A DNA stretch of 64,000 bases from Vibrio stylophorae (GCF_921293875.1 NZ_CAKLDI010000002.1:532960-596959); one strand, 5' to 3'. Positions 49,701 through 60,002 are shown, counted from the first letter of the stretch. Numbers and translations are program-made. Notes: generated by a model not told the origin, from the letters alone.

Positions 49701-52700
49701 CAGTGAGGCGGCCAAAGCGGCTAAACCAGTGGTATCTATTTCAATGCGGTCGATTTCATCACTACCAATATCAAGGCCTAAGCTGCCATTGAGCACCACA
49801 TTTTTATCTGTGGTTTCATTGACGCTTGGAATGATTTCATCATCCGCGATAAACATCGGATCGTCACCATCTGCGATGGTGGCGGTGACGGTCACTGGAT
49901 TGTCCATCCAGTCTTGGTCAGTATCTTGCGCTTGCAGTGGAATGTTAAAGACGATGTTTTCGCCATCTATCACCACAGGATCGCCGGTCATCGTGGTACT
50001 CATGGCATCGTGATCCAGCGGTTTGTGCTGCACGATTTCAAAGCTGACATCAACATCATCTAAATTCGCAGCTTGCGCTGTGGTATGAATGATTTCAAAT
50101 ACCAGCTCGCCATCACTGTCACGCGCTTCAAGGACGCCACCCGTATAGGTAACGGTAAGAGGACTCCCCCCACCTGCTGTGAGATTGGCTTCAATGGCAT
50201 CAATGAGTGATTGCTCAATAACAACAGATTCAGGAACCAGTCTGTCTTCGCCTGCTACTAAGGTTATATCCCCTGTGGTTGATACGGGATAAGTGGTGCC
50301 ACCTGAGGTGGTCACCAAATCACCTTCACTAAAGCTTAAGGTAAGCGGCGCAATACTTTCACCTGCGGCATTTTCGCCATCAATCACTTGCAGTGCGATT
50401 TGCCCTGAGGTGCTGTCGCCATCTTTATCAGTAATGGTTGCTGGAATGCTGAAGTCTAGGGTGTCATCGCCAATTTGACTGCCCCCGGTGAGCTGATCAA
50501 GCTGGCCGGTGACTGTCATATCAAAGTCACCATCAAGACCAATATTCACCACCAAGATTTGCGAAGGCACTGTCCCGCCGCCACTTTGTGGCACTTGTTC
50601 AAAGAGCGTAATGATCGGCGCGCCATCGGCAGCGTTGGTCACTTCAACAGTGACCTCATGGCCATTACTGGTGAGGCCATCCACAAAGTTGGTGAGCGCT
50701 GTGGTGTCCAGCACAATGCTGGCTATCTCATCACTGCCCACATCAAGACCCAGTGAACCATTAACTGTGACGCCTTTATCATCGGTTTCGTTGGCAATGG
50801 CGGGCGCTGCATCTGCATTGACCAATACAGGGTCATCGCCATCACTAATCTCAATGGGCACAATCAAGCTGCTGGTCAGTGGGTCGAGATCGGTATCCGT
50901 TGCTTGAATGGGCAAGTTAAAGCGAATGGTCTCGCCATCAATCACCACAGGATCGCCGGCCATAGTGGTACTTGTGGCATCGTGATCAAGCGGTAAGTGC
51001 TGCACCACATCAAAGCTAATCTCAACATCATTGAGATTGCTGGCTTGTGTTTGACTGTGGGTGATGGATAGCACCAACTCACCATCGCTGTTACGCGCTT
51101 CAAGCACGCCGCCGGTGTAGGTGACTGTGAGTACACTGCCGCCAGCGGTAAGGTTGGCTTCAATCGCATCAATCAGGCTTTGCTCAATCATTACAGATTC
51201 AGGTACCAATCGGTCTTCACCTGCCACCAAGGTGACTGAGCCTGAGTCAGACACGGGATAGGTGGATGCGCCCATGGCATCCACTAAGTCACCTTCGGTA
51301 AAGCTAAGCGTGAGCGGTGTGACCACTGAGCCATCAGCATTGCTACCATCCACCACTTGTAGCTGTACAAGACCTGAGGTTTCATCGAGATCTTTGTCTT
51401 TGATGGTGACTGGAATATCGAGACTTAAGGTATCGGAGCCAATCTGGGCGTTATTGCTCAACTGGTCTAGTTGACCATCCACCACAAGGCTGTATGTGCC
51501 ATCTAAGTTGATGATTGCCGTCAGCACCAGCTGCTCTGTCACGCCTCCACCCGATTGTGGCTCTTGCTCATTGAGGGTAATGATTTGCTCGCCATCAGCA
51601 CCCGTGGTGACAGTGGCGGTCACGGGATTACCGTTACTGGTCAAATCAGCGACCAGCGCATCAAGCGCCGTTAAATCGACAATCACTTCACCGATTTCAT
51701 CACTGCCCACATCCAAGCCTAAATCACCGGTAACAGCCATGCCTTTATCTGTGGTTTCATTGGCAATGGCGGGCTCGGCATCAGCGTTAATCAGATTTGG
51801 ATTTGGACCATCCGTAATCGCAACTGACAGCTGCACCGGATTTTGCAGCGGATCTTGGTCGGTATCTAGAAGCTGCAGACCAAAGTTGAAGTTAATTTGG
51901 TTGCCATCCACGGTGACCACGTCATCACTTACGCCGCCAGCCAGATGATCAAGCGGTGCAAACTGCTCAACCAGCAAGGTGACATCCACATCGTTGAGAT
52001 TTGGGTTTTGCGTGGCAGTAAGGGTCAAGGTAAGAACCGTCTCGCCTTGGTCATCGACAGCTATCAGCACGCCGCCGCTATAACTAAAATCAAGGGCGCT
52101 GGTACCTGAGGTAAGCGCGGCTTCCAGGCTGGTAATCACACCATCAATATCATCGATAGCGAAGGTCGTAGGATCGAGTCTGTCTTCACCTGCAATCACA
52201 GTGAAGTTCGCGCTATCGCTGACTGGATAGGTGCTTTGACCTTGTGGATCTTGTAGGTCGCCTTCGACATAGGCGACGTTCAAATCGCCCGTCGTTGTAC
52301 CTGTGGCATCCACACCATCAAAGATAGTTAAATCAACTGAGGTAGCAACAGAGTCTTCGTCATTATCAAAAACCGTAATAGGAATCGCGAGCTGCAGGTC
52401 ATCCATCGCCGTCTGCATATCAGCATCATCGAGCTGATCAAGCTGCCCTGTGACCAACATGGTAAAGCTGCCATCTAAATTGATGGTAACGGTTACTGCA
52501 GGTTGGTTGATCGTACCACCACCCTGCTGTGGCTCTACTTCATAAAAGGTGACCACTTGCGCCCCATTCGCACCAGTTGTGACCTCAGCCGTCACGGGGT
52601 GCCCGTTACTGGTGAGGCTATTGGCAAGACTTGCTAACCCTGTTGCGTCAACTTCGATGCGATCAATGGTGTCACTACCAATATCAAGGCCAATATTACC

Positions 52701-54761
52701 CGCTACTTCAACGTTTTTATCATTGGTTTCATGGGCAACAGCTGGCATGGCGTCACTGTCGATAATATTGGGATTTGGACCATCGGTAATATTGATGGTG
52801 ACTGTCACTGGCGTATCAAGCGGGTCTAAATCGGTATCTTGCGCTTGTACCTGAAGATTCAGCTGAATCCCTTCATCATCAATTGTCAGTATATTATCGC
52901 TGTAGCCGCCAGGGGTATGATCAAGGGGTTTGTATTGAATCACGTCAAATGTGACATCAACATCGTCGAGATTGGCATTTTGCACATTATTGTGACTGAT
53001 GCTCAGTACCAGCTCGCCATTACTATCTCGCCCTTCCAGCGTTGTTCCGTCATAAGTAAATGTGAGCGGCGAATCACCCGCCGTTAAGTTGGCTTCTAAG
53101 GTGGTAATCAAATCTGTTGTAAGAATCTCCACACTATCGGGTTGTAAGCGGTCTTCACCTGCAAGAATAGAGAAGCTCGCACTGTCCTCAACTGGGTATC
53201 CCCCACTATTGGCATTTTGGTCAAGCTCACCTTCGCTATAGTTCAGCTCGACGGTGCCCGTACTAACTTCGCCGCTTGGATTATCGCCATCAATCACTTG
53301 AACAGAGAGCAAACCGGTATTACTGCGATCGCCATCATCATCAATGGCCACAACTGGAATTTCAAAAACCAGTGAGTCATCATCTGTTTGCGAATTGCCA
53401 TCAAGCTGATCAATTTCGCCGAGCATCTCAACTGTATATTCACCTGTGGCATCGATACTAATCGTCATTACAGATTCTGCACCACCACCTGGCAGCAACT
53501 CAGTCAAAGTAATAATCGTAACCGGCTCACCATTGACTTCGGTATAGGTCACATCCGTTTCAGTTGGATGTCCATTACTCGTTACTCCCTCAAATGCAGT
53601 CGCAAGTGCAGTTTCATCCACCTCCATTTGTGCAATTTGATCCGATCCCAAATCCAGCCCAATACTCCCGTTAATCTCTGTATTGGAATCGATGGTTTCA
53701 TTTAATACCGTTATATCACCATTGGTTAAAGCCGGAGGAAAACCATCAAGTAGTAAAATATTGGCATTAATTGGCGACAAGATTTCATCACCACTCAAGT
53801 CGGCTGCTGTAATTGGCAAATTAATCGCAAGCTGATCACCATTAACGGTCACCGCGCCCGATGAATCACCAGAAGGAAGATGATCCAGAGGCAAGTACTG
53901 AGTCATGGTGATGGTTAAATCAAGATCAAACCCATTGGGGTTTTGCGCGCCATCGAGCACAATTTCTAAAGCTGGCGTGCCATTGACTTCACCCAGTAAG
54001 GTGTTGGTCACTGGGTCGTAGGTAAAGACAACGGGATCGCCCCCAGAAAAGATATCGCTATTTAACTCAGCAAGTAAGGCAGCGAGGGCATCAGGGTCAA
54101 TGGCCACACTATCAGGGGCCATTTGTTCACTACCACCAGCGATAGTGACAAATGCTTGGGCAGTTGCAGCATAACCATTAGGGTCTAAATCAGGCTCAGC
54201 AAGCGTCAAACTGACGGTCTCACCGCCAGCAGGTGCAAGGTCAAGAAAACCATCCCCACCATCATCGACACGCAGCTGGGTAAAGTTAGTGACCGCAGTG
54301 TCATATCCTGCGACAGGAATGGTCTCTAGGCCATCTCGAATAATCGGTACAAAACCGCTATTGGCTGCATTTTCGGTTGCACCTGCGGCTGGCTCTTCAA
54401 GAAGTAAGGTTGGATCCTGACCTGCCAAAATAGCCTCTTGCAAGGCACTCACATCAAAGTTCGCTTGGCCTTCATCAGGCGTATTGTTGAGGTCCGCATT
54501 TTGCCGCGTCGAAACGACTGCGTCGGCTTGTTCTCCATTAGTCAGACACGCAACACAGCTGGGATCAATTCTCATCAAATCGCCGTTGACCGAAATCACT
54601 AACTCAGTGCCTTGGTCTGTGATAAGGATGTCGCCCTCTTCAAGCTGCATCCCTTCTTTAAGGCGTGTCAAAATACCATTTTGATTTAACACATATGCCT
54701 TACCGGAAAGCTGCTCAACATTCGCATTCGCGTTTACTTGATTGGTTTTCATAGCTGCCAC
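37722..54761 (-). CDS. Giant LapA/BpfA-type RTX biofilm adhesin (about 5,680 residues)
   Basis: Very acidic single open frame of 17 kb. The longest start is a GTG at 54761; an ATG at 54752 ([11 protein letters not shown]) is equally plausible. Residues 10-70 form the retention module ([37 protein letters not shown]). PAAG at 124-127 is the probable LapG site. From about 180 to 3250 lie about ten tandem Ig-like T1SS units of about 323 residues, each with AGEDRL, PLDH, GLDxGSDEI, LTSNGH and GQLDQL motifs. About 3250-5440 carries divergent cadherin-like modules rich in Asp (calcium sites). Near 5533-5569 are four RTX nonapeptides (GGLGDDILT type), then an uncleaved C-terminal secretion region. 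No lectin, VWA or PA14 ligand module was recognised. Function: cell-surface adhesin for attachment and biofilm. Confidence 0.93.
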   Translation of the reverse strand: MAAMKTNQVNANANVEQLSGKAYVLNQNGILTRLKEGMQLEEGDILITDQGTELVISVNGDLMRIDPSCVACLTNGEQADAVVSTRQNADLNNTPDEGQANFDVSALQEAILAGQDPTLLLEEPAAGATENAANSGFVPIIRDGLETIPVAGYDTAVTNFTQLRVDDGGDGFLDLAPAGGETVSLTLAEPDLDPNGYAATAQAFVTIAGGSEQMAPDSVAIDPDALAALLAELNSDIFSGGDPVVFTYDPVTNTLLGEVNGTPALEIVLDGAQNPNGFDLDLTITMTQYLPLDHLPSGDSSGAVTVNGDQLAINLPITAADLSGDEILSPINANILLLDGFPPALTNGDITVLNETIDSNTEINGSIGLDLGSDQIAQMEVDETALATAFEGVTSNGHPTETDVTYTEVNGEPVTIITLTELLPGGGAESVMTISIDATGEYTVEMLGEIDQLDGNSQTDDDSLVFEIPVVAIDDDGDRSNTGLLSVQVIDGDNPSGEVSTGTVELNYSEGELDQNANSGGYPVEDSASFSILAGEDRLQPDSVEILTTDLITTLEANLTAGDSPLTFTYDGTTLEGRDSNGELVLSISHNNVQNANLDDVDVTFDVIQYKPLDHTPGGYSDNILTIDDEGIQLNLQVQAQDTDLDPLDTPVTVTINITDGPNPNIIDSDAMPAVAHETNDKNVEVAGNIGLDIGSDTIDRIEVDATGLASLANSLTSNGHPVTAEVTTGANGAQVVTFYEVEPQQGGGTINQPAVTVTINLDGSFTMLVTGQLDQLDDADMQTAMDDLQLAIPITVFDNDEDSVATSVDLTIFDGVDATGTTTGDLNVAYVEGDLQDPQGQSTYPVSDSANFTVIAGEDRLDPTTFAIDDIDGVITSLEAALTSGTSALDFSYSGGVLIAVDDQGETVLTLTLTATQNPNLNDVDVTLLVEQFAPLDHLAGGVSDDVVTVDGNQINFNFGLQLLDTDQDPLQNPVQLSVAITDGPNPNLINADAEPAIANETTDKGMAVTGDLGLDVGSDEIGEVIVDLTALDALVADLTSNGNPVTATVTTGADGEQIITLNEQEPQSGGGVTEQLVLTAIINLDGTYSLVVDGQLDQLSNNAQIGSDTLSLDIPVTIKDKDLDETSGLVQLQVVDGSNADGSVVTPLTLSFTEGDLVDAMGASTYPVSDSGSVTLVAGEDRLVPESVMIEQSLIDAIEANLTAGGSVLTVTYTGGVLEARNSDGELVLSITHSQTQASNLNDVEISFDVVQHLPLDHDATSTTMAGDPVVIDGETIRFNLPIQATDTDLDPLTSSLIVPIEISDGDDPVLVNADAAPAIANETDDKGVTVNGSLGLDVGSDEIASIVLDTTALTNFVDGLTSNGHEVTVEVTNAADGAPIITLFEQVPQSGGGTVPSQILVVNIGLDGDFDMTVTGQLDQLTGGSQIGDDTLDFSIPATITDKDGDSTSGQIALQVIDGENAAGESIAPLTLSFSEGDLVTTSGGTTYPVSTTGDITLVAGEDRLVPESVVIEQSLIDAIEANLTAGGGSPLTVTYTGGVLEARDSDGELVFEIIHTTAQAANLDDVDVSFEIVQHKPLDHDAMSTTMTGDPVVIDGENIVFNIPLQAQDTDQDWMDNPVTVTATIADGDDPMFIADDEIIPSVNETTDKNVVLNGSLGLDIGSDEIDRIEIDTTGLAALAASLTSNGHSVIAEVTDGANGAQVVSFFEVEPQPGGGTVNQPILVTTIALDGTYTLTVTGQLDQLDAADMQIVTDDIELAIPLTIVDKDDDAISGHVNLKVEDGTNAAGAAVGVTSVSFTEGELDQTAMMGGYPVSDTTTFTILAGEDRLDPATLVIEQSFIDAMVAELTASDSVLTAQVSAGLVQLLNDNNDVVLEVSFNGVQAANLNDVDVTVTVNQLKPLDHDASSTTMAGDPVVVDGSNILLSVPFQLQDTDQDWMDNPVVMTANITDGPNPNLLNANASPAVAHETDDKGMAVDGDLGLDVGSDEIDAIIVDTTALNTLATTLTSNGHPVTAQTSTAANGQVTIVLKEQEPQSGGGVTEQTVLTVTVNLDGTYQMVVDGQLDQLQSGAQIGTDTLALSIPVTVRDKDDDETTGALSLQVIDGDDAAGQVAPIVGLSFTEGDLQDSGGNSTYPVADSDTFTIVAGEDRLTPDSVMIDPSFITALTSELTASGSVLTVTYINGVVEARNSDGELVLEITHSTQQAANLNDLDVTLSVTQHLPLDHDAMSTTMVGDPVVIDGETIRFNIPFQAKDTDLDPMAQAVIATVDITDGDDPMLVNANAVVATANETTDKNATVSGDLGLDVGSDEIERIEVDTSALNTLLASLTSNGHSVTATVTTGSQGETIIVLNEQEVQLDNSIVAKEVLTVTVNLDGSYEMVVKGQLDQLDASDMQIGNDTLSLDIPIKVVDKDADETTGTLKLAVSDGSNATGALIGSASLAITEGELDKTPLTGGYPVADNTSFTILAGEDRLDPSTIRIDDLATLIPTLEASLSSAGDFLAFAMNGNTLEGKDDNGDVVVAITLTASQAPNLNDVQVAVSIVQHAPIDHLDSLPSNAVVSVSDSLLTLNLPIQIQDTDLDDLDSAVNLAIAITDGADPNLVSADASSAIANETTDKGVAVTGDLGLDIGSDTIAQIVVDTTALTALASSLTSNGHAVSATVVDGAMGAQVITLLEAVPQSGGGTVNETVLTVTVNPNGSYSMVVNGQLDQLSNNAQIGDDTLDLSIPVTFIDADEDEASGQIELQVVDGTNAPGQVAAALTLAYTEGELDQSAMSGGYPVSDSGTVTILAGEDRLDPSSVEIITTSLLPALTAELKSGGETLTYTYAAGVIEGRNGDGDLIVAIAHSAVNSTSSMNADDLDVTFTVTQYGPLDHDETGPSTGLVTTSDNLITLSLPVQAKDTDLDTMDAPVFISIEITDGPDPNLVAANNIAIHETDDKGVAVTGALGIDVGSDEIQSITVDATGLTTFANTLTSNGHAVTASAAAGPDGSQVVTLFEQVPQGGGGTIPAVILTATLTTDGNYSVLMQGQLDQLSGGNPIGSDILNLLIPVTVVDKDGDDVSGQITIPIADGDDSTGSTTGDATLEFTEGQLNKLPADGGYPVSDSGSFTVEAGEDRLVADTLSFDVASFVAELNSQITSNGQAVTFTASTDGMGNPVIEGKIGTDAVLTFTLTRSQNPNLDDIDATLTVEQHQPIDHIDDQADTTYITVDGDAIVFSVPLQAQDTDQDWMENPAIVTVTLNDGVDIAGGGTISGVLTEGTLDMTALPADQYPQTHSTQIDVVEMGSDTLNPNLVRIVTGNVTPTDVNDFSDLAALKAEIEAELSQNGEPVTVVFNATGMEIQDSMGAPIITLALSITPAVGATPAQLVQTTTIHSPIDHLATGNNTGFVEVDDTTISFKNLQIQLQDADGDYLQTPINTSITITDGLPPIFVVTDGDALSVSEVGIDGIGGNQPGSNPTSDAELDMGSISAIANSDEIIDYQIDVATFNTEILGVLTSANQQVTLVDDGLVTLPGNIQAHQYTAKTASMDVFQITLSKDGDYNFTLLGALDHDKLTNDTSLDFTIPVFAVDADLDPSSNQGRILVTVADDFATTNAGVTLNMVEGDNTSTAQDVLLPAEEGADTADVLAIYDNGAQVLLSSLPTAVAPDGSNARVTAIHQTGTGQELGDLYIREDGSVLFDANPDIDHDSETLTHLIDFEVIDGDGDIATGQFKLEITDQDPTLTVQAASGVEDQGLDANEMFDNDATDGIAINMTINIGDDDRNEAIDRVLIEKPDADEGTFYLDANTVPAEEMEGGVTYIVVPGSYFSTTNGEDYTLSNLFFVPDADFSDRNTPGDAGLNLNVISKITADGGDHPDQTDDLQINVSGIADKPEWNFSNTETHYTVDEDDPGVRLTLQSQLQDTDGSEFQRYYFKITEGEASFDGRNIRDESGSLGAGWVSIPNNRLGNFRVVPDEDFSGDIKVDVFTRSFERSPFTVRNADSDTIELVINVNPIADEATIKTKRLQGLEDEPFALGNFISLTELDDFSDGSETTYVVITNLPPGATLSDAANIEPYTFDAGLPTEEVGYRVPYDEVGGLILTPPLHSNEDFNFNVRGLVIDSADLTPDSGGVVHPGTPVEHTDEYFTDPQSVNVRLTGVADVPVFVPDMSGDWIVDDTAAQPTVYTTILEDETATLNFGLFSGEMGQDTTFGYGESESLSLVLSGIPAGTTIVDGTGVTKALSQIGVDDNGDPIFSVALDNLVGVQITPPLHSTDDLYIEARLVVTENDGDTNISTGLIVIQVDPVVDQTDFVTNTDGFEDAANGSPLQWRPDADDMPDGQEQITAMRLFDIPSHVTQITLNGTALTLTPTGGGFSEVTLTPTQMDDLNAGGSLRVFVEEDSDVDVTIRSQVTVTQLDSDPDYTPPHAITEAEDTDIFGTLNVDIRAVVESDTTIVLTGTPPTDVGSIKLSDYLGVDDKDPTSNEVVVAYVLSGLPDGYVVENGINEGNGSWTIQSGSLDDFTIHAPENADEIINITVSAQIVDRSDTGENDPSVPAVRQLVVPLDFLNTDTDTELASEIDVPNTVVVTGEEDRVVDLGAQLDNSIRLTLPSDSTLTDETANDHFSIVIAAADLPAGSRITGTGIDFVNGLYVFEDVSVTPDPMNPGEATVNLSAVNMVLPDDFAGVINFPVTLVNTDEVSGDYEVGSTNIQLEVTPVVDVPANAIAGDDTDVEFELVVTRTEGLDANKQPTMGPDTPFTEPLEDGRIYFDVNVTLADSDQVNGFEMVDQVILTVPVGMGTFEGGTDDGITATITLGPTELSDVVFLPAEDYSGNVNIGIEMMITDTATTGTDMATIISSASFEVIAVEDDVTFVDVNDVIVDEDTGVDLSHIGIQLNDIDDSETLLSVKIMGVPDDFTFPSGATNNGDGSWTVDVDSPNFGSTEFLSGLIMLPATNFSGTVDLEVIAITQEDSLGGIREHSAPFTLTVNPIGDEIDVDPTTPSVSGIENGDAIDLVLNIATQDNADSYPTSPPAGITLTENPPEQLKILLTGVPDEADIIFADGIAPGAMSTITETSPGEWTVFVDRPDGDTGAVLEKLQLVPNDAYGDYTIDITMMSVDNGAEADVSLHKTTSIALSLDPVNDAPVNNMPASASGNEDETFAITGLSVTDIDAETGNVTVDLSVDHGVLTVDTSGGVTATNNGTASVTLNGTLTEINAALGAGVDYLGDLNFNGNDTLTMNTSDNGNTGTGNVLTDSDTMPITVIALNDAPENTAPTAEQEVAQETAIDISGLSIADVDAGTGNLSVVLSVDNGSLTVNGGLASVSNNGTASVTITDTLANINALLADDVTYIGDMGFFGDDTLTMSTDDLGNTGTDGAKQDVSTTPIKVLGTPNLTLNLTQIQTAASRAAAAALVPLLGLDVAIAAPFDLSIVTIEVTGVGAGAQFTDGNGTPVGSESGGVWTLQPADLADLHIDNLPDGATANLSFTAVAEDPGIVTQQTTPVAIEVVVADSSDSTINDSDSGAANVVTGDDDGQTLFGGLGDDILTGGDGDDILIGGAGNDILTGGAGDDVFLWEIGDVGTPASPAMDIITDFTVGEDMLDLSDLLPAGLDPNDATDINTLLDYIQVDDSGGNVTLSVSTAPNAPERQDIVLENTDLSDFSLSGGETEAQILSAIMASVKLDP
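38057..38165 (-). repeat. RTX calcium-binding nonapeptide repeats of the adhesin
   Basis: Four consecutive GGxGxDxLx-type units encoded here ([36 protein letters not shown]), followed by the type I secretion C-terminal region ([19 protein letters not shown]). Confidence 0.9.
45000..54150 (-). repeat. Tandem array of about 970-bp units inside the adhesin gene
   Basis: The codons for AGEDRL recur on the + strand view near 53157, 52178, 51208, 50243, 49265, 48298, 47325, 46353 and 45388, a step of about 965-980 bp. A more divergent first copy (AGGSEQM) lies near 54130. Each unit encodes about 323 residues. Boundaries are approximate; units differ by many substitutions, so the array is old enough to have diverged but still regular in length. 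Confidence 0.88.
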
Positions 54762-54839
54762 TTTTTTGCCATACCTTCCAACAAGTATTGGTGACTATAG
54801 GCAATAGTGGTAATTTTGATTTGCACCGTCTCAAATATG

Positions 54840-54868
54840 AAAAAAGCACCCAAAGGTGCTTTTTTCAT
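54840..54868 (-). terminator. Rho-independent terminator of the alpha/beta hydrolase gene
   Basis: Stem AAAAAAGCACC/GGTGCTTTTTT (54841-54851, 54856-54866), loop CAAA. It lies 20 bp beyond the stop of the gene ending at 54886 and before the adhesin start. Confidence 0.88.
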
Positions 54869-54885
54869 TCACAGTCGCATCAGCC

Positions 54886-55692
54886 TTAATAACTGGCTTT
54901 GATAAAGTTAATACTTTCGCGGTTAAACACATCAGGCTGCTCAACATTACATACATGACCGCAGTTGGCGATCTCTAGCAGCTGACTATTCCGGTGAATG
55001 GAGACCATCTCTTTGACCGGTTTCAAAAACATATAGTCATGTGCGCCCATAATATAGAGCGTTGGAATGGTCGACTCTCGCTCTTTAAAACATCGCATCA
55101 TCGGATTGATATCCGTTGCCAATTTAAACCAGCGTTTAAACTCTTTTTGACACAGCTTTTTCGCTTCTCGAATAAATAGATTTCGCGACTCGCGATGATT
55201 TTTTCGAGGCATGATGATGTATGCAAAGAGACGATATAGCCACATATAGGGCAGCACATCTTTAAACAGGTTACCCACACGAATCAGTGCTTGCGAACGA
55301 ATATTCATCCTTGTAATCGCCCCTCCCATCACCATGGACTTCACGCGACGCGGATCAAGCTCAGCAAGCGTACGAATAATTAATGTACCCAGCGAAATAC
55401 CAACAAAGTGCGCAGATTCAATCTTCAGATGATTTAGCAGTTGAATAATATCTTTGGTCACGGCCTTAAAGGTATAACGCCGCGCTAGGATTTCATCCAC
55501 TAAATTATTTGAGCGACCATGGCCACGTAAATCAAGCAATAGAATATTAAAGCTTTCTCGATAGGCTTTGAGCTGCTTAAACCATATTGATGAACTACCG
55601 CCGGCGCCATGGATTAAGACAACCCATTCTTTGGACTCTGGATGGTGGTAGCATTTATGGAAAAGAAGAGAGGGGGTTACTGCTGACGACAT
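54886..55692 (-). CDS. Alpha/beta-fold hydrolase
   Basis: 268 residues, cytoplasmic (no signal peptide). Core motifs are VVLIHGAGGSSSIW (oxyanion loop), LLLDLRGHGRS, and the nucleophile elbow VGISLGT with Ser100. A candidate Asp is in MGAHDYMF near 218 and His246 is in NCGHVCNVEQP. A basic segment near 150-190 (RKNHRESRNLF, KKLCQKEFKRWFK) forms the cap region. Resembles the broad BioH/MenH-type esterase group; substrate unknown. A parS2 site lies 13 bp upstream of its start codon, within the promoter region. Confidence 0.85.
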   Translation of the reverse strand: MSSAVTPSLLFHKCYHHPESKEWVVLIHGAGGSSSIWFKQLKAYRESFNILLLDLRGHGRSNNLVDEILARRYTFKAVTKDIIQLLNHLKIESAHFVGISLGTLIIRTLAELDPRRVKSMVMGGAITRMNIRSQALIRVGNLFKDVLPYMWLYRLFAYIIMPRKNHRESRNLFIREAKKLCQKEFKRWFKLATDINPMMRCFKERESTIPTLYIMGAHDYMFLKPVKEMVSIHRNSQLLEIANCGHVCNVEQPDVFNRESINFIKASY

Positions 55693-55704
55693 AAATTTTG
55701 ATTA

Positions 55705-55719
55705 ATTTACAGTGTAAAC
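55705..55719. other. parS2-type centromere site 2
   Basis: ATTTACAGTGTAAAC matches NTTTACANTGTAAAN perfectly. It is intergenic, 13 bp upstream of the alpha/beta hydrolase start. Confidence 0.88.
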
Positions 55720-55774
55720 TCAAAGGGTATAAAACCACTTTAACGGAAAAAGACTTAAAGGCATAGTCAGACCG

Positions 55775-57433
55775 CTATTGACTTGATAACAATGGCGACA
55801 ACATCACCTTTTGCCCATGATAATGGATAATACTAGGGCTACGCTCTTGTGTAATCCGCAATTCATCCTGATCAAACCCGACATTCACGCCAGGGTAAAG
55901 GCGGTTGCGCACATATATCATCACGCTCTTAAAGCTCGCATCCATCGCCTCTCGAACTTGCCCTAACTCCAGTCGCAGTATGTTCGATTGCTCGCTCAAT
56001 AATAGATGACTTTGCTTCAATTTGTTGACCATCTCATCGGGGCGTTGATCACGCTGTAACAGGAGCAATTTTTTCGCCGCCTGTTTAACCTGCATAAATT
56101 TTTGATGGGATTCATCGAGCTGAGACTGAAGCTGCTGGGACTGGACTCGCAAAGCAGCAATTTGTTCACCGCAAATCAGTAGCGTTTCAGTACCCGATGC
56201 TGAGCCTAAATTAATCACATCAACACCGAGAAATGAGGTAATTTGACCACCGCTTAATGTGCCATTGCGACGATTCTGATCGCTGACAATCACCTTACCA
56301 CGCGTATGAATATCACAATGCAACACTTGGCTAGTGAAATGAATATTGCCTTGCGCGCTCATTTTTGTGTATTGCGCAAATACGCCAGCAATTTCACCAC
56401 CAGACTCAATCTCACAGCTATAGGTTTGCTCATCTTTATTCAGACGACCAATCACGCCTTTACCGATAATGACATGTCCCTGCGCTTTAATTTCAGCTGA
56501 CTCAACGAAACCGCCGACACTGACACTACCAGACGCTGTCACCTTCATACCGGGCTGAATGTCACCAGAGACAAGAATGCTACCTTCAAAATGTAAGTGA
56601 CCCGTGCTGATATCAACATTTTTCAGCACTAATGCCTCTTCGACTTCCACGCCTTTATCTTTAATGACAGGCAAGCCACTACGTGTTGAAATGAGGCGGT
56701 TTTCATCCTTGGCATCAATTTCACTACCAGCAAAAATCTGAAACGCTTTCATCTGTCCTGGTTTAGCTTCCAACACATCGCCAGTGACCTTATAGCCAGG
56801 AACACCGTCAGTGGGTGGGTAACGGCGCATCAGCTCAGTGCCTTCAGTGACAGTCGCTATCGCACCAAGATCGCGCATGTCCACTTTGCCGTTTTCCAGC
56901 GCTTTAGGTCTGAGAATGCGCTCTTTTAAATCCAGCACAGAAGGTACAAATTTGGCATCCTCACCATCGATAGGTAATTTGCCTTTGGCAATCAACTGGG
57001 TGTGTTTTTCGCCGGGAAAGAGCTGCTGCGCATCTTTGACAAAACGTTCTGCCAGTCGACGGGTAATGCCACGAACGATGCCATTACTTTTCAGCGCAAT
57101 TAAAAGTTGCTGAAAGCTAATATGTGCGCCGCCACAGGCACCAATCACAGTCACACTAGCTTGCATACCGCCTTGCTCAGCTTTAATCACCAAAGTGGCA
57201 TCACGACGCTCTGCGATCACCACAGCACCCATCACTTTGCTATCAGGCTCTAATTTATTAATGCTGGAGACGGCACGTTTAATTTCATGCCCAAATTGAA
57301 AGTAGGTAAAGCAGTTAAGATTACGAAGCTGAGTGAGAATATCTTCTTCACAAATCGGGGACGATACAGGACCAATAGCCAATTGAACTTGGCTTCTATC
57401 ATCAGTGATCGAAATCAGTGAAGCTAAACCCAT
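55775..57433 (-). CDS. FapA family protein (DUF342)
   Basis: 552 residues. The centre is the DUF342 beta-helical domain: YPPTDGVPGYKVTGDVLEAKPGQ and LVSGDIQPGMKVTASGSVSVGGFVESAEIKAQGHVIIGKGVIG, with repeated Gly-rich turns. A C-terminal coiled coil spans about 425-510. The N-terminal domain (about 1-130) is variable. FapA-type proteins are described as polymerising or polar-organising factors (FapA in V. vulnificus influences flagellation through glucose-PTS signalling). Whether this copy does so is unknown; no flagellar genes are near. DUF342 assignment is firm, function is not. Confidence 0.82.
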   Translation of the reverse strand: MGLASLISITDDRSQVQLAIGPVSSPICEEDILTQLRNLNCFTYFQFGHEIKRAVSSINKLEPDSKVMGAVVIAERRDATLVIKAEQGGMQASVTVIGACGGAHISFQQLLIALKSNGIVRGITRRLAERFVKDAQQLFPGEKHTQLIAKGKLPIDGEDAKFVPSVLDLKERILRPKALENGKVDMRDLGAIATVTEGTELMRRYPPTDGVPGYKVTGDVLEAKPGQMKAFQIFAGSEIDAKDENRLISTRSGLPVIKDKGVEVEEALVLKNVDISTGHLHFEGSILVSGDIQPGMKVTASGSVSVGGFVESAEIKAQGHVIIGKGVIGRLNKDEQTYSCEIESGGEIAGVFAQYTKMSAQGNIHFTSQVLHCDIHTRGKVIVSDQNRRNGTLSGGQITSFLGVDVINLGSASGTETLLICGEQIAALRVQSQQLQSQLDESHQKFMQVKQAAKKLLLLQRDQRPDEMVNKLKQSHLLLSEQSNILRLELGQVREAMDASFKSVMIYVRNRLYPGVNVGFDQDELRITQERSPSIIHYHGQKVMLSPLLSSQ

Positions 57434-57756
57434 AGATAGATCCCTTATCGCATTGAGTACAGTGTATCAAGATGCTGAAAAATCGATATTAGGCGATTCA
57501 CAATTTTGAAAAGCGCTTACACGCTGTTGCCAATTATCTGTCGATGATCGCGTCTGGCTATTTTCGAACGCGTCTAGCTATTTTCGAATAAGCTATTTTC
57601 TAAACACTGGGAAATGTTCCAATCTAACCCAATCGCATTTCGAAAATGGGTCAATCTAACCCATAAAACGCCTTTAATATCGATCCATCAAACCAAAACT
57701 CTTTATTATCAATGAATTAAATAGTTGGCATGTAAAGTGCTTAATATAATCAGGAT
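57434..57756. repeat. Intergenic region with short tandem duplications
   Basis: A 20-bp direct repeat, CGCGTCTGGCTATTTTCGAA (57549-57568) and CGCGTCTAGCTATTTTCGAA (57569-57588), is followed by a partial third copy (AGCTATTTTC to 57600). Further on, CAATCTAACCCA occurs at 57620-57631 and 57652-57663. No gene is supported in this stretch. Confidence 0.6.
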
Positions 57757-57850
57757 TTCCGATACTGGCCAATTGTGATTTTCGTTTCCCCGATCTTCAT
57801 TTAATGCATTGGTCCATTTTCTTAGCGTGCTACGGCACGCTTTTTTTTTA
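57757..57850 (+). ncRNA. Candidate small RNA with strong terminator
   Basis: A + strand terminator (AGCGTGC TACG GCACGCT then nine T) at 57824-57849 has no + strand gene before it; both neighbours are on the - strand. A possible promoter lies upstream (TTGGCA 57725-57730, TATAAT 57745-57750, with a short 14-bp spacer), predicting an RNA of about 95 nt. The T-run is the type used by Hfq-binding sRNAs. It overlaps the 3' end of tmcA only at the T-run. Confidence 0.35.
57824..57849 (+). terminator. Orphan + strand terminator
   Basis: Seven-base-pair stem AGCGTGC/GCACGCT with loop TACG and a nine-T run. Its polarity is opposite to both flanking genes. See the candidate small RNA. Confidence 0.7.
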
Positions 57851-59911
57851 TCCTTTACACTGTAAATCGGCTAAAAATGGATAAACTTGAGTGCTAAAAA
57901 ATGAGCGAAGTAATCTCTCGCCTTGTTTGCGACCTTGTACGAATCCCATTCCCTGTAGTCGAGACCATGGCTGATTCAAACACAACCGAGCGGCCGCGAT
58001 TTCTACCGCAATATTAAGATCATCATCCGGCACTTGATAAAGCCAAACGGCAAAAGCATCGAGTAAGGTCGATTTAACATATTCAGCATGTAGCTGAGTC
58101 TCGCAGAACAATTGCAGCTCATTTAAATCCACAGAGAACGACCAAGACATGCTGCGTAGTAAACAAATAGCAACGCGAGGCTCCATCACCTCAAGCGATT
58201 GCAATTGCGCCATCAAGTTATATTGCAATCGATTTGATAATTGCACTGCCATAGATTTAGCCGCAGGGCTGAGCGGTCGAATCCATTGTGCTGAATAAGT
58301 GCCGCTAGCCGCATCGCGCATCAATCCCAATCGAATCAACTGATAGCCATTGCGCTGCCAAAACTGAATTAAGTGAGGGGTAGCGCCAAAGCTTGTGGAG
58401 ATAAAATCAAGCGACTGCGCTTTTGCCTGTTGGCAAACATAATCAAGCATGCCCGTTCCGATACCCACCCCTTGATACTGCGGGTGAACCACAATACGCA
58501 TCACACGCCATGAACGTAAAGTCGCACCATCCCTCACCCCTGAAAGCTGTGCAATAGATTGCGCCACCAAATGCCCCTTGAGCCGCCGAGTACCCATTTT
58601 GATCTGCTGGGCAAGGGAATCGGTCATGTTCCCTTCTTCAACTATAAGGGAGACGCCAATGATTTGTTGACCATCGAATGCCACACATATTGCGACACCC
58701 TCGCCATCGAGCAGCTGTCGTAAATCATCTGGCGATGTTTGATAGTGCGCCTGAACGAGCAGGGCAAAAATCGTAGGCAATTGGGCATCATCACCCAGCT
58801 GTTTTCCTGAAAAAATTTGATGACGGATCTGATTGCACGCCAGAGGGGGCTTCGTATATTCAGGCAAAGACGCATCCAGCATGAGTAAAGAAAATATCGT
58901 TTGCTCTAATGGATCATTCGCCGCCCAGCGAACCGGTTTTTGCAAAACATGTGATTGCCATTGCGGACAAACGCGTTCAAGGTAAGGCAAAAAATTAAGC
59001 TGGAATCCACGGCCTGAGCCTTCATAACCATGCACAGTGGTGGCAAACACAATGCGACGATAACGCTCAAGGATCAGCTTCAATATGGATAGGGGAAATG
59101 CTGCCGCTTCATCGACAAACAACACGTCCACTTCAGGCTGTTGTTGTAATAGCTCATCAGCGGCCATAAATTCAAGTTGATGCTCACTATGATCAAGTGC
59201 GGTCTGTGCTTGTTGTATGCTTGGCGCGACAATGACTAAACGCGACTTTCCCTGAGCGGCTAGCGTTTTAGCGGCAAGCCCCAAAGAGGTTGATTTCCCA
59301 CGACCACGATCCGCTTGTATCACCAAAGGGCGGTGACGATGGCCTGTAGCCACGTGCTGAATCAACTCAATGGCTTTTTCTTGATCATCCGTCAAACGCC
59401 AAGTGCAATCGCAGCCACATACTGGTAGATGATGAGACAACTGAAAACAAGGTGATAGCTTGTTTTGCTCATACCAAACCACTTGATGATCCGCGCGTAA
59501 AACGCGCTCAAGACGTCGAAGAAAAGCACTTTCGTCGCCATAAGGGAAAAATGTGCGCCAGCGTTTTAAATCAGGATCTGCAAATCTCGGCAGCTCTTCT
59601 GGCAGTAATAAGAATAAAACACCGCCAGCCGCAACACAGCCATGACACACTGCAAGCGCTTTTGCGCTAATGCCATCAAACCCGTTCATTACAATTGCTG
59701 AAATAGTTTGACCAAGCAGCTGCTGAACTTTTTCCGGCGCAAGTACTGTTGTGCCGTCATGGCTCGCTTGCCGAGCCAACCAAAGCGGCTTTGCAAATTC
59801 CGCCATGGCCAATTGCGCTTGAGATTCACACCAAGCTTGCTCGCCGCAAAGAACCACCAACTGGCGATGTTGATGTAAACGAAGCGTAGAAATGAGAGTT
59901 GAATATTCCAT
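57848..59911 (-). CDS. tmcA: tRNA(Met) cytidine acetyltransferase TmcA
   Basis: 687 residues from the ATG at 59911; a TTG at 59926 would add five. Catalyses ATP- and acetyl-CoA-dependent N4-acetylation of the wobble cytidine of elongator tRNA-Met. N-terminal DUF1726-like part with LVVLCGEQAWCESQ. The RNA-helicase-like module has Walker A ADRGRGKS, VDEAAAFPLSIL, and TTVHGYEGSGRGF. The GNAT domain follows (AHYQTSPDDLRQLLDG, RIVVHPQYQGVGIGTGMLDYV, STSFGATPHLIQFW), then an RNA-binding C-terminal part. Length and motif order match E. coli TmcA. A parS2 site lies inside its last codons. Confidence 0.95.
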   Translation of the reverse strand: MEYSTLISTLRLHQHRQLVVLCGEQAWCESQAQLAMAEFAKPLWLARQASHDGTTVLAPEKVQQLLGQTISAIVMNGFDGISAKALAVCHGCVAAGGVLFLLLPEELPRFADPDLKRWRTFFPYGDESAFLRRLERVLRADHQVVWYEQNKLSPCFQLSHHLPVCGCDCTWRLTDDQEKAIELIQHVATGHRHRPLVIQADRGRGKSTSLGLAAKTLAAQGKSRLVIVAPSIQQAQTALDHSEHQLEFMAADELLQQQPEVDVLFVDEAAAFPLSILKLILERYRRIVFATTVHGYEGSGRGFQLNFLPYLERVCPQWQSHVLQKPVRWAANDPLEQTIFSLLMLDASLPEYTKPPLACNQIRHQIFSGKQLGDDAQLPTIFALLVQAHYQTSPDDLRQLLDGEGVAICVAFDGQQIIGVSLIVEEGNMTDSLAQQIKMGTRRLKGHLVAQSIAQLSGVRDGATLRSWRVMRIVVHPQYQGVGIGTGMLDYVCQQAKAQSLDFISTSFGATPHLIQFWQRNGYQLIRLGLMRDAASGTYSAQWIRPLSPAAKSMAVQLSNRLQYNLMAQLQSLEVMEPRVAICLLRSMSWSFSVDLNELQLFCETQLHAEYVKSTLLDAFAVWLYQVPDDDLNIAVEIAAARLCLNQPWSRLQGMGFVQGRKQGERLLRSFFSTQVYPFLADLQCKG
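57853..57867. other. parS2-type centromere site 3 (inside tmcA)
   Basis: CTTTACACTGTAAAT matches NTTTACANTGTAAAN perfectly and overlaps the final codons of tmcA. Confidence 0.87.
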
Positions 59912-59964
59912 AGCGCAATCAATCAAAAATGAAGATGGCGCATCATATCATAGGAATGAAAGAC

Positions 59965-59992
59965 AAAAAAAAAGCCCCGAGATGGGGCTTGG
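59965..59992 (-). terminator. Rho-independent terminator of parA2-parB2
   Basis: Stem AAGCCCC/GGGGCTT (59972-59978, 59984-59990), loop of five, with a T-run on the - strand. Located about 12 bp beyond the parB2 stop. Confidence 0.88.
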
Positions 59993-60002
59993 AACAATTG
60001 AA

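Noticed and set aside
40924..53705. Many open frames of 60-150 codons on the + strand opposite the adhesin
   Set aside because: They mirror the repetitive coding sequence of the - strand gene, repeat with its period and have biased Ser/Val/Thr composition typical of antisense frames. No start signals or recognisable products.
45000..54150. Considered CRISPR or a DNA-level satellite because of the strong periodicity
   Set aside because: Periodicity is about 970 bp, stays in frame and reflects protein domain repeats.
37722..54761. Considered a non-ribosomal peptide or polyketide megasynthase because of the gene size
   Set aside because: No adenylation, condensation or ketosynthase motifs; composition, RTX repeats and linked type I secretion genes fit an adhesin.
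54749..54772. Seven-codon leader (MAKKWQL) overlapping the adhesin ATG at 54752 by ATGA
   Set aside because: The GGAAGG ahead of it is only one base from its ATG, too close to work well; it may instead serve the adhesin start itself. Too short to support.
57461..57472. GTACAGTGTATC near the fapA-like gene as a fifth parS2 site
   Set aside because: Lacks the TTT and AAA flanks required by the consensus; several mismatches.
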